The notes under the pieces were generated by a model, which worked only from the letters and a program-made list of their open reading frames with translations, was not told the DNA's origin and searched no databases. DNA of 64,000 nt from NCBI GenBank assembly GCA_963377175.1, contig CAUJNA010003001.1:1979062-2043061 (forward strand). Direction: 5' to 3'. The stretch comes from Effrenium voratum. Taxonomy: Eukaryota; Sar; Dinophyceae; Suessiales; Symbiodiniaceae. Position numbers and translations under genes: made by a program. Shown here piece after piece: positions 46,556 to 56,100 of this stretch; the stretch's first letter is position 1; the number at the start of each line of letters is the position of its first letter.

Positions 46556-46922
46556 GGAGCGCGTCGCGTATTTCCGCGCATGCTCTCCTGTAGTAGTGCG
46601 AAGAGGCGCCCGTCCTACCCTTCACCTTCTGACGGATCTCGTCGGCGAAGTAGTCCAGAAGCTCCTCGGGTGCGGGAACAATGGCCTGGATCATCAGGTC
46701 AGGATCACTCCTGGTCGGGAGGATAGGCCCTGCTCTGGATCTCACTCCCATCTCCAGGAATCGGGCAATGTCCCCGATTTTGGCGCACAGAGTAGTGATC
46801 GTGTTTCCGATCCTGGGGGCGATATCTTCGCCTCTCCTGGCGCCGAGGATGACCACGTTTTTCTTGATGGACTCCTCCTTCAGCCTCTCGAGGTTCCTCC
46901 GGGTGTCATCAGTGCCTTTCAC
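46410..46922 (-). CDS. Unknown helical segment of the 3' block
   Basis: About 170 codons beginning at a GTG that overlaps the previous stop (GTGA). There is no early ATG, so independent initiation is doubtful. Contains charged helical sequence (NLERLKEESIKKN, EELLDYFADEIRQKVKG). It is probably one part of a polyprotein entered by a -1 shift from 46919-48337 and left by a +1 shift into 43448-46555. Confidence 0.45.
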   Translation of the reverse strand: MKGTDDTRRNLERLKEESIKKNVVILGARRGEDIAPRIGNTITTLCAKIGDIARFLEMGVRSRAGPILPTRSDPDLMIQAIVPAPEELLDYFADEIRQKVKGRTGASSHYYRRACAEIRDALRGTAVQPGNAGAVKDPELEASSASGRERYFGDTTEEVPEPLLRDQRRV

Positions 46923-48337
46923 CGCGCTGAGGCGGAGTAAAAGGCGTAGGCGAGAGTGTCATGCGAGGATGTCTCCCAGTACGTGTACTCCTCGGAATCA
47001 CGCGGGTCACCGACAACGCGACTCACGGTCCTCAGCTCGGCCAGAGCACGCTCCGCCTCGAACTGTGATCCGATGGTCGTGGGCAGCATGGCCCTCTCCT
47101 CCTCCGTGCAGTCGACGTATATGAACTGACCGGTATGCAGATCTCTGGGCGCGGCGAAGGGCCCCGCAGTGTCATGAACGCCCAGCAGAGTGCTCCTCGC
47201 CTCGACCTGGCTAGGGAGCGCATCCGCAGGAGGATGGGCGGGCTCGGCAGGGGCGTCAGGGGCTTGAGTGGCAGGCGGAACAGGGTCGTCCTTCTTATGT
47301 TCAGAGGCCCCCGTGGCGGTTGTTCCCGCTGCCTCTCCTCCAGCCACCACCGGTTTGTCCCGGGGCTCATTCATGTCAACGTCCTCACCGGCATTGTGAC
47401 CTTCTTTCTCCGCCTTCTCCTTGGCCTCCTTGATCTCGCGTGCTGTAGGACGTCGATAAGCCGGCCAGGGGATGCCCATGATTTTGTCACCACGGGTGAA
47501 GGCGGACTCATCTCTGCGAATGATAACTGCCCGATCCTCACGCGATCCAGACATGGCCAGAGGACCGCACATGGACCGGAAGACCTGTGCGACCGATTGT
47601 GCCAGGCAGTCCGGGTACTCCCCTCTGAGCGCGGTGGTTCGCCATGTGTCAGGGATGTTCGGCTCCAGCTTGTTGCCACGATCGTCGACGCGATCGAGCT
47701 CACCAACGATCTGGTGAAATGGCAACGAACCAAGCCGGGTCTTGCGGTGAGCGGCGTGGAGGCAGTCATAGAATGTCCTAATCTTCTGCAACCCAGCCAC
47801 AGCACCGGCCACGTGCGGGTGAACATGCCCCATCCTCCAGGCGGTCGCCAAGGCCATATCAAGGCCGGCACGGACCGCGGAGAGCTGGGAGTTAAGGTCA
47901 TAGGCGTTCATGTACTCTGCCGTCCAAAAGACGTCATCCATGGGAATGACCTCGCCGTTCCTGGAATCGACCATTCCGAGTCGGGTCCCGTCGTGCACCA
48001 TTGCATCGCACCGTGTCCTGTTCGGATACGAGTTGGAATTCCCAAGCGGCTGCTTGGCTTTTCCGAAGATGCCGGTGTGGTGGTCGCCGGACTCGCCCTT
48101 TCGGGTCACGAACTTGGAGTCGATCTGATCACGAATCTCCGGCGGGTACTCAGGGGGAACGATCGTTTCCATGACCTTTGTCCATTCGTCAGCCTCGGTT
48201 CTATCCGTGGCCTCCTTCCCGAAGTGGACATACTGGAAGCTGCCTGGGGCCATGCACAGTGCATTTGTCTGCATATGCGTGGGCCCAGTCAACCAGCGTG
48301 GCGCGTTTGGCCATTTCACGTTGCCCATGGCGATCAT
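46919..48337 (-). CDS. Unknown protein of the 3' block
   Basis: 472 codons; the ATG at 48337 is followed by a second ATG in a good context (GCCATGG). The N-terminal 300 residues look folded (QYVHFGKEATDRTEADEW, LAQSVAQVFRSMCGPLAMSG); a charged and Ala/Pro-rich linker follows and then a folded end (TLAYAFYSASAR). No known family recognised. It overlaps the preceding frame by 137 bases. Confidence 0.55.
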   Translation of the reverse strand: MIAMGNVKWPNAPRWLTGPTHMQTNALCMAPGSFQYVHFGKEATDRTEADEWTKVMETIVPPEYPPEIRDQIDSKFVTRKGESGDHHTGIFGKAKQPLGNSNSYPNRTRCDAMVHDGTRLGMVDSRNGEVIPMDDVFWTAEYMNAYDLNSQLSAVRAGLDMALATAWRMGHVHPHVAGAVAGLQKIRTFYDCLHAAHRKTRLGSLPFHQIVGELDRVDDRGNKLEPNIPDTWRTTALRGEYPDCLAQSVAQVFRSMCGPLAMSGSREDRAVIIRRDESAFTRGDKIMGIPWPAYRRPTAREIKEAKEKAEKEGHNAGEDVDMNEPRDKPVVAGGEAAGTTATGASEHKKDDPVPPATQAPDAPAEPAHPPADALPSQVEARSTLLGVHDTAGPFAAPRDLHTGQFIYVDCTEEERAMLPTTIGSQFEAERALAELRTVSRVVGDPRDSEEYTYWETSSHDTLAYAFYSASAR

Positions 48338-50489
48338 TGGGGATGGCAGCGTTCAGCGTCCTCGATTGATCACCCTGCTCTTTAGTCACCTGGTCCGAGT
48401 TCCTCGCCTTGTTTGCGTAGCTGGCCACGATCGGCTCGAAATTTTTCTCTCGAGCAGCGATGTGGTGAAGTACGAACCTGTCGGGCCGGGTGAACGCTTC
48501 GTCGAGGGAATCGATCCCTCTCTTCGGCTCCGTGTCGTCTCCATAGTAGTTGGGATTCCGCTCATCGGGTTCCTCAAGTCCGCCGTGCACCGGATCCTTC
48601 GACTCCGTGGCGCTAGCTCGGACGACCCTGTGTCGGGACGATCTCCGCTGAGCTTTCCATGCCTCAAGCGTCTGAAAGGTCTCCTGCGAGTCGGGATCAT
48701 AATACTCGCCATCGGGGGTGATGGTATATCCCTCAACGGAGACCCCCGCGTCCCCGGTGGAGGTGCGGGCATCGGGGTCCACCTCATCGAACTCCGAGAG
48801 ATCCTCCTTTGTCGGAGGTCCTCCCGATCCAGTGCTCCCCCCTACCTCCATTGAAGCAGCAGTGTGGGGATCGACGCCTGGTACGTCATCAGTCGTCTGA
48901 TCAAGGGTCTTCATGAGGTCTTCGAAGCTCTCCACATCATTGCCTCTGATACCGACCGGTTTGGTCACCGGCGCTGCGGGCGGCCCACCTTCAGGGGTAG
49001 GAGTCGGGACAGTGGTGGGGGCGGCCGGTTCTACCGGCGTGCCACGCCAGTATGCTATCTCGGCGTCAACATCCATGTCGTCATCCTTCTCCTCGACGGT
49101 CGGGAGCGTGGGGACGTCCTTCCTTTCACTTCCCGCTGGCTTCTTCAGCTCCTCAGCCTTCTTTTTGGCCGCCGCCGCGGCCTTGCGAGATGCCTCAGGC
49201 GTCGCGAGGCGCGGGAAGTTGCTCTCGTCCTTCCCGGGCGGAGTCAGCACAGACTTGGGCAATGGCCCCCCCCATCGGGGGGCCTTTGGCGGGTCGGCAG
49301 GCTCGGGAACCGGTGAACTTCCCCCGGAAGTGCGGATGTTTGGCGCCCGAGCGGGAGGTGCACCCTTGGTAGCCGTAGAGCCGGGATCCGGCGACTTAGC
49401 TGGCGTGCCGCCCTTTGCGGGCACGGAAGGGACAGGGGCCTTGGGGACACTCCTAATGTCGATGGGCCCCTTCGCCTTGGCGGGCGAGGCTTTCGGTGGC
49501 GAGACGGGGCGCGTCGGTGGCGACATCATCTTCGGCGTAGGGCCTTTGGGCTCGGCCTGGCGGGCAGGAGCCTTCGCCACAGAGGGAGCCGCCGCCTGTG
49601 CGGGGGGCGTCACCTTAGATGCCGCATCAGTCATCTCTACGTCATGCGATTGACCAGAGCTATCTGCCCCGGCGACCTTCGCTGGCGGGGCGGTGGAGTA
49701 GGTTAACGAATCATCCCAGACCTTGGTCTGGAGAATCTTTTCGGCCTTCACCTTCGCGTCCTCGTCGGGAGGATACATGGTCTTCTTGTACAACATGCCC
49801 AACGTTTTCGCAGCATTGGTCGCACTCATGACGCGGTGTAGCGTCCACGAAATGTCCACGGCCGCGCTGGCGAGAGCCGGGAGCGCTACCACAGCTCTGT
49901 ACTTGTTCGCGGGGGCGCCGGAACTGCCGACACAGTGGTCGCCCCAGAAGGCGAAATCCGCAGGAACCACTATCAAGTTCCTCTTCATCGCTGCCCTGAT
50001 GAACGTCGTGATGACGCCGAGCATGTGGGTATTTCGAGCGGGCTGAAGCCATGACGCAACCGAAATGAGGATCACCACATTCGATCCAGCTCTCCTCACG
50101 GACTCAAGCCTTTCCAGGGTGGTGTGGATGAGGGTTTGCGCGTTGCTCTTGATGACCGACACCTGCTTTTTCTCATCCCAATCGGCCAGGTCATGGAGAC
50201 GGGTCGCAAAAATGCAGGTGTCATACTCCGTGGCCCCCCTTCCAACCGCTTTTTCGCGGTCATGAGTGAGCCGTGTGGCCTCTTCGACCATGGTGGCGAT
50301 GGGGATGTGGTAACCGCTCTCCCCATACGGGCAGTGGAATTGGATCTTCGGGATGGATCCCTTTCGTGGCCCGCTGTCAGTGGACCGGAGAGTGTCCAGT
50401 TGCGCACTGAACTCATCCGCCGTGATGTAAGAGCCCTTCTTGGTCTTCCCGCGCGACGCAAAGGTCGTAGAAGACAAGCACCTGGGCAT
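48201..50489 (-). CDS. Unknown protein with folded N terminus and long Pro/Ala linker (3' block)
   Basis: 762 codons from the ATG at 50489. Residues about 45-260 look like an alpha/beta domain (DTCIFATRLHDLADW, GSNVVILISVASWLQP, RNLIVVPADFAFWGDH), with strand-loop-helix spacing somewhat like SGNH-type hydrolases, but the diagnostic residues are not all present and no function is claimed. Residues 290-520 are a low-complexity P/A/K linker; the rest is acidic (YTITPDGEYYDPDSQETF). The first 25 residues overlap the end of the previous frame and look less natural than the reading obtained by a +1 shift near 50430. Confidence 0.55.
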   Translation of the reverse strand: MPRCLSSTTFASRGKTKKGSYITADEFSAQLDTLRSTDSGPRKGSIPKIQFHCPYGESGYHIPIATMVEEATRLTHDREKAVGRGATEYDTCIFATRLHDLADWDEKKQVSVIKSNAQTLIHTTLERLESVRRAGSNVVILISVASWLQPARNTHMLGVITTFIRAAMKRNLIVVPADFAFWGDHCVGSSGAPANKYRAVVALPALASAAVDISWTLHRVMSATNAAKTLGMLYKKTMYPPDEDAKVKAEKILQTKVWDDSLTYSTAPPAKVAGADSSGQSHDVEMTDAASKVTPPAQAAAPSVAKAPARQAEPKGPTPKMMSPPTRPVSPPKASPAKAKGPIDIRSVPKAPVPSVPAKGGTPAKSPDPGSTATKGAPPARAPNIRTSGGSSPVPEPADPPKAPRWGGPLPKSVLTPPGKDESNFPRLATPEASRKAAAAAKKKAEELKKPAGSERKDVPTLPTVEEKDDDMDVDAEIAYWRGTPVEPAAPTTVPTPTPEGGPPAAPVTKPVGIRGNDVESFEDLMKTLDQTTDDVPGVDPHTAASMEVGGSTGSGGPPTKEDLSEFDEVDPDARTSTGDAGVSVEGYTITPDGEYYDPDSQETFQTLEAWKAQRRSSRHRVVRASATESKDPVHGGLEEPDERNPNYYGDDTEPKRGIDSLDEAFTRPDRFVLHHIAAREKNFEPIVASYANKARNSDQVTKEQGDQSRTLNAAIPNDRHGQREMAKRATLVDWAHAYADKCTVHGPRQLPVCPLREGGHG

Positions 50490-51717
50490 TGGCCTTAATC
50501 GTTGGCTCCTCCAAGTATGTGGGAGGCCCCCAACCCGCTGCCATCGCGGCGAGGATACCGGTGACTCCGGTAGTGCTCATAGGCAGGAGGCCCTTCAACA
50601 CAGACGGTATAGTCGGGACATCAGAATCAATGCATGTGAGGGCGAATTCCGGGAACACGGTCAGGATGACGTTCCTGAACATTTGGTTTCCCCAACCTAT
50701 CCACTCTTTTTCGAGGGCATTCTGGTCGTATGTAGTCAGATGAGAGGTCTTAGGCCTGCTCAGGCTGGGGAGCACCTCACTCTCGGGGTTCGTGATCCAC
50801 TCTTGTTTGTACTTCCCGATCATCTTGTCGATGTCAAGAAACATAGTGGACGGCGCCAGATGCTCCTCCATGATGTAACCCGAATATTTCGGGTACTCAT
50901 TTTCGAGCGCAAATGGGACCGACGATCCAGCCTCTTGCACCTTCACAGCGTATGTGTTGCTGACGAGACGATGCCTGGCGAACTCCGGGCTGAATCCACC
51001 AGTCTTCGTGGGGGTGCTAGGAGCAGCCAATCGCTCCAGTTCGCGCTTGGTCGCGCCAATCTCCCCGATAGCATTAGGCTGAAAGAAGGCGCGCTTCCTC
51101 CAAGAGAGCGACGGAGAGCAGGGGTTAACCTCAATGTAAGGGTTGAACCGTTGCAACTCGACGTCACCATTTGCGTAACATGTGGAGAACCCCTCACCAC
51201 CCGTGATCAGCTCCAGGTCATGGGAGAACTTGATGGCGAGAGCAAAAATGGGTGCCCGAGCCAACATGAGACGCCGCGTTTTATCTCCGCGGGGGTTGTC
51301 ACCGCTGGCAGCAGCCACAGGCAGCATGAAAGAAAGATGAGCCCAGACTCCTTGGCCGTAGTGCGCCCACGGGGTGTACCCGAGCGCTTGGCTGTACACC
51401 AGCGATGTCCAGATCCCGAGTTTGTCCTCGGACTCTGAACTCACCACCTCTTCATGGGCGATGGAGGCCCAAAGGGAGAACTGGCTGAGTCCGTGTGCCC
51501 AGAGCTTGTTCTCAATGCTCCCCTGTTGCCATTGGTTCCAATTCGGGGACTCGGCATCAATGACGGACGAGAGAGAGGGTACGATCCAATACCCCTCGCC
51601 TGCCGTGATGCCGTAGTCATGGGCCACGTTGGTCACCCCGGGGGTGGCGAGCCTCTCAACCTTGTTCCACAGGAAGAACTGGTCAAGCACGGTTGCGACC
51701 TTCAGTTCAGAGGTCAT
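50413..51717 (-). CDS. Unknown globular protein of the 3' block
   Basis: 434 codons from the ATG at 51717 (MTSELKVATVLDQFFLW). The same frame is open to 51879, but that part looks out of frame. The sequence is rich in aromatic residues and evenly hydrophobic (WAHGLSQFSLWASIAHEE, GVWAHLSFMLPVAAASGD, GFSTCYANGDVELQRFNPY), which could suit a self-assembling or capsid-like protein; this is only an impression. The ATG overlaps the stop of the frame before it (51707) by 11 bases. Confidence 0.55.
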   Translation of the reverse strand: MTSELKVATVLDQFFLWNKVERLATPGVTNVAHDYGITAGEGYWIVPSLSSVIDAESPNWNQWQQGSIENKLWAHGLSQFSLWASIAHEEVVSSESEDKLGIWTSLVYSQALGYTPWAHYGQGVWAHLSFMLPVAAASGDNPRGDKTRRLMLARAPIFALAIKFSHDLELITGGEGFSTCYANGDVELQRFNPYIEVNPCSPSLSWRKRAFFQPNAIGEIGATKRELERLAAPSTPTKTGGFSPEFARHRLVSNTYAVKVQEAGSSVPFALENEYPKYSGYIMEEHLAPSTMFLDIDKMIGKYKQEWITNPESEVLPSLSRPKTSHLTTYDQNALEKEWIGWGNQMFRNVILTVFPEFALTCIDSDVPTIPSVLKGLLPMSTTGVTGILAAMAAGWGPPTYLEEPTIKANAQVLVFYDLCVAREDQEGLLHHGG

Positions 51718-52063
51718 GTGCTCCGCAAATGCTCCCGCCGTAGGCCTCCATGGATGGCAGATGGTCGATCGATCTGCTGGTGGTCCTATCCTGACACATG
51801 TCGATAATCTCCTCCAAGGTTCTATCCTTAATGAGGGAGATGCCATCAACAACGATCTCTGGAGGAACGAACATAGCAAGAGGGCGCATTTGTAGCCACT
51901 TTCTCACCATGGAGGGCTCGTACTGAGTGAAGCTGCTGATGCCTCCCGTGTGTTGGGAACGGCGCGGATCACCCATGTCATAGCAGTCGGTTGTGAAGCC
52001 GACATAGCTCCGGTACTGGTTCTGCTTGACCGCCAAGTACTCAGTCCTCCAGTTCTTCTTCAA
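51707..52063 (-). CDS. Short unknown segment of the 3' block
   Basis: 118 codons. The upstream border is a TTG overlapping the TGA of the previous frame, so it is unlikely to start by itself. The sequence (NWRTEYLAVKQNQYRSYVGF, LAMFVPPEIVVDGISLIKDR) looks folded and probably continues the polyprotein through a -1 shift from 52060-52605. Confidence 0.45.
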   Translation of the reverse strand: MKKNWRTEYLAVKQNQYRSYVGFTTDCYDMGDPRRSQHTGGISSFTQYEPSMVRKWLQMRPLAMFVPPEIVVDGISLIKDRTLEEIIDMCQDRTTSRSIDHLPSMEAYGGSICGAHDL

Positions 52064-52605
52064 CTCCCCGTCGGCGTTCGTGATGGACGAAGACCATCCT
52101 CCTCCGGATGGTCGACAGCTGCCGGGTCGACATCCATCGTCTCATCAAGCCCGAGCGGCGCAATGCGGGCGTGAGGGAGGTAGCCACGGATGGGGATCGC
52201 ATCGCACAGGATTGCCGCAGCGGTCAGGGCATTGTGCTCAGTGGCGATGAAACCAGAATCCTTGAGCAGGGCGATTATGTTGGCCGCCCTTCCTCTTCGG
52301 TAATTTAGGATCTTGGTCCTAACATCCGCGGGAAAGGAATCATAGCCCTCACATTTGACGAGACCATTGATCATAGTCTCCACCTGCTCTCCGGTGATCA
52401 CATCGCTCAAACGGGCAGCCTTTAAAGCCGCGCGACCGTTGAGCTTGGAAACCCAGCTGTTGAAGCTTTTCTGCATGATGTTGGCCACGGCTTTTACGCG
52501 GCCGGTGACAGGGTAGGGGAACCGCAGCGATGATGCGCTGGGAGGTGTGGGGAGGCTTTTCTCAGCCCCAGCCCTGGTGATCGATCCGCTTTCCGCGGAA
52601 GCCAT
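52060..52605 (-). CDS. First protein segment of the 3' block
   Basis: 181 codons from the ATG at 52605 (MASAESGSITRAG). The frame is open further upstream, but the extra part is GC-rich leader-like sequence. Contains FNSWVSKLNGRAALKAARLS, a predicted helical stretch, and an acidic end. It is the probable start of the second polyprotein, 540 bases downstream of the Pol stop. Family unknown. Confidence 0.5.
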   Translation of the reverse strand: MASAESGSITRAGAEKSLPTPPSASSLRFPYPVTGRVKAVANIMQKSFNSWVSKLNGRAALKAARLSDVITGEQVETMINGLVKCEGYDSFPADVRTKILNYRRGRAANIIALLKDSGFIATEHNALTAAAILCDAIPIRGYLPHARIAPLGLDETMDVDPAAVDHPEEDGLRPSRTPTGS

Positions 52606-53144
52606 ATCACAGAACCCGCGTAGAAGTAGCGGAAGTGGGAAGTGGTCCAAGGCAGCCGCCGGCGGCGGTGCAGGAGGGCGATGGAGATCGCCAGTGGTCG
52701 CACAGCAGCGGTGCGTGAAGGTGGTGAAGATCACCAGCAGCCGAACGGCTGTCGAGGCCGGGGTGGAAAGTCCGTCTAGGACACGTCACCCGGGCCAGGG
52801 ATTGTCGCAGCAGCGGCCCAAAGCGCGAGGCGGGGCGGCTGTGTGCAACACTCAGGCTCTCACAAATAGTGAAATAGAGGAGCTCAATTGGATTTAAAGA
52901 TGAATTGTACACAATCACAAGACCGACAATACCATCAAGAATAAACAAAGGTCAAAGCCCCGTGTGTAGGGGAGTCCCATATGGTCTTGAAGTGGTCGGA
53001 ACTGTGCATCGCTTGCCGATGTAGACTTCCGAGGAAGTCGTGCTCAGCTGAGAGAGCCAAAAAGCGACATGTAAACGCTTATGAGCATCCCACACTGCAT
53101 GGCGAGCAACAAGAGAGCACAGGTTCAACAGAGATCGAACACAT
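52606..53144. other. Non-coding spacer between Pol and the 3' block
   Basis: The longest gap in the retroelement. It must supply whatever lets the downstream frames be expressed: a second promoter, a trans-splice acceptor or an internal entry. The minus strand contains several AG sites before the ATG at 52605. A GCAGCGGTGCG-containing stretch near 52695 weakly resembles 43270-43290. Confidence 0.45.
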
Positions 53145-56100
53145 TCAACCGAAAATTTCATCGAAAATCCTTTCCCAGGCAACATCGTGAAAAGAGAAGT
53201 TGTTCTTTCCGTTTCGAAGCGATATAGAGCAGGGTGCACAGCGTAATCGATCATTAGTCCGTTTGTTCACGGCAACAGTAATGACGGTGGCGTGACCGCA
53301 AGCTCCAACCTGGCAACTGCAGAGATTAGATCTGTATAGGTCATGGTCATCAATAAATTGGCGGATTTTCTGAACGCAGAGTCCGGGTAGGTCGCCACCA
53401 AATCCGATAACAATGTCAGATTCGTGATGTATAGCATTCAGGGCAAAGGCAAGAGTAGAGGCAGTAAGCGCGTCGCACTTTTGTCGAAACCTCCTGATCT
53501 TGGACCAATCCCTTTTGCAGGAATCCGGGCATGAAGGAAAAATATTGAACACAGCAAAATTATCTCTTTTTCCTTTTAATCCGGGATACGTAGAGATCCC
53601 TCCGGTGCTTCCATCATCGAGATCGATTTTTACGACTCTGTGCCCGCGCTGAGGGGGCAGGAGTGGTAACACCGATGAGTCAATGACAACGGTCAGGTTG
53701 TCATTCTCAGACGCCCTAATCTCGGTGATTGAAATCCTGCAATCTGAGATGTTGGCGTCATTGATGAAGGAGTTGAACTTTGAGTCATGATCGGATTCAA
53801 CACGAACCCCCCTGATTGGTGGAAGAGCAGGAGCGGCAGGGGGAATATGCACGGGTTGGGTGGGATGGGAGAGATATGATTGCAGAAACCCCTGCTTGAA
53901 CATCCCAAGGGTGTGGAGATTTTTTCTCCATACGATCTTGTCGACGCACGCCTTTGTGAGGATGTCGGCTCCCTGATAGTCCGAAGGGCATGCAACGAAA
54001 CGGAATATCTTGTCGTTGTATCGCTCATTGAGCCACGCGATATCAACCCGTTGGGTACGCGACATGTATCGCATGTTCGGGTTATTGCCCGTGACGATTA
54101 TTCTGCATGCGGCTTCATTGTCCTCAAGGACGCTGATGGGTTGTGGGATCGAAGCGTCATATTTGATTTTGCACTTACATACGATTGAGTCCGAGGAGCC
54201 GCGACCGATGGCAAAGCGCCAGAGAGCGGCGAGCATCATGGCCTCTTTGGAAATGCCGTGATCGAGGGCGACAATTTCGGCCTCGGGAGTAGACTTCGAT
54301 ACGGAAGTTTGCTTCTTGCTCACGGCGGTGATGGGCATGTAGGTGCGGGGGCCAACGAGGCACACGAGGACCCCGGATGTGCTTTTTGCGTCGGTGCGAT
54401 CACCGGCGAGGTCAGCATCGCAGTAGGTGACGACTTCGATCATATCAGATCGATCGCCAACCCATCCATAGAGGTGCAACTCAATGGTGGAGTTAATGTA
54501 CGACACGAGCCTGTGAAGCTCCTTGTCGCACAATTGGTTCCACTTTGTGATTCTGCTGGCAAGCGCTTGCACTGGTCGGATTAAATCATAACGGCCCATA
54601 CGAGCACCATATAAGATTTTCATTAAGACTTGTGCAGCTGCGTCGCCTAGGACGCCGGGCTTAGCAGAGATGACCTCGATGTCTTCTTTTTGATCAACAA
54701 GCCTGTCAAACTCCGGGTTTACCGGGTTCTCGTCAAATTCAGGCTTGCTCTCGTCGAGGAACGGGGTCTCGACAGTCTGAAGGGCCTTTGGAAATTTCGA
54801 CTGGCAAAGTTCGAGGTAACGCTCAACACATGCTTGCATGAAGCAAGATTCGTTGTACTTGATGAGGTTGATCTTGGCTTTGCCGCGACATGCGTCGGCA
54901 GCAGGCCTTCGGTCCGGCCCGAAACGCATCTCCGGTATAGGCTTTGAGGGAGGATGTCCGACCGTCCAGGCAGTCCTCGGATCGAAGGGCCCATCAACGG
55001 TGGCTGATCTGAACTCGTGCTCGCAGCCGAGATATCTCTTGAGAGGACGGGGCTCCTCCATATTGATAACGGAACCTATGAGTCTCCACCCTTCGGCGAG
55101 GTTAGCCGATGGGCCACTTTGCTTGAAATCGTCAACATAGACAACGAGAAAGGTCTCAAGTGCGGGGTGACGAAAAACACTGGGCCCGTCGGGGATGGGC
55201 ACAAATCCAACCTTTTTAAGTTGGGTCTCGCAGTGCTGTTCCCAAATGCCTCCAGCGTCGGGGTGTCCATAGAGCGCAAGAACAAGGGGGCATACGGGGT
55301 CTTGCATGCCCTCCCATTCCTTTGGCCATTGGTCACGGGGAAGGCGTATCCAGGTCTTGGTTCCGCCGAGCAACGCCTGCGTATATGCGGATTCCCCGTC
55401 GCTGACTTCAAGCGAGTTTCCTGGCAAAAGTCCGTATGCATCAGCAACCTTTCCCGCCGCCATGGTGGCAGGGCACGAAGTGATTTCGGAAAACAGAGCC
55501 CAGGCATTGGACTCGTCCCTAACGTGACACCCCTCGAAGACAACACGGCCCTTGAACTTCCTGTTCGGATCATCCTCAGCAAGTTCGTGATTCTTTTCGA
55601 CGCATATGTCAAAGATACGACCAACATGAACTTTGGTCCCTTCTCGTTTTGCCTCAGCAGCGACGTCACGCCACTCACGCACCCTGGATTGGTCCCAACA
55701 GCCAAGATCCCTGAGCTTCTTCCACTCTTTTTCTAGGGCGGCGAAGGCCTTGGGGTCGAGCTTTGCCTCCTTTCGAGGCACAGGGCGAGCGACACAGGCA
55801 CTGAACGGAGGGAGCCCGAGGAATGGACTGTGACCGGACCCATCGGCCCCACGAGGCATGGCAAACCACTCGGTGTTTCCGGTGGAGGACCACACATGTG
55901 ATGGGAAAGTAGCGGATGCAGCGGGGGCACCTTTGTCGGTGCTACCGAATCCTTGCCCCCCTCTTTCGGTGGCACGCGGCTTCTGCACGCATATGACGGG
56001 CTCAAGAATAGAGACACGCTCAAGAATGAGTTGCGCGATTTTGTCTCCCTTCTTGATGAGGAAGTCACAGTTCGAATGGTTGAAAATTACAACTTTGACC

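Noticed and set aside
50096..50461. 121-codon minus-strand frame starting near an ATGA overlap
   Set aside because: Arg/Ser-rich composition and full overlap with the better alpha/beta frame at 48201-50489.
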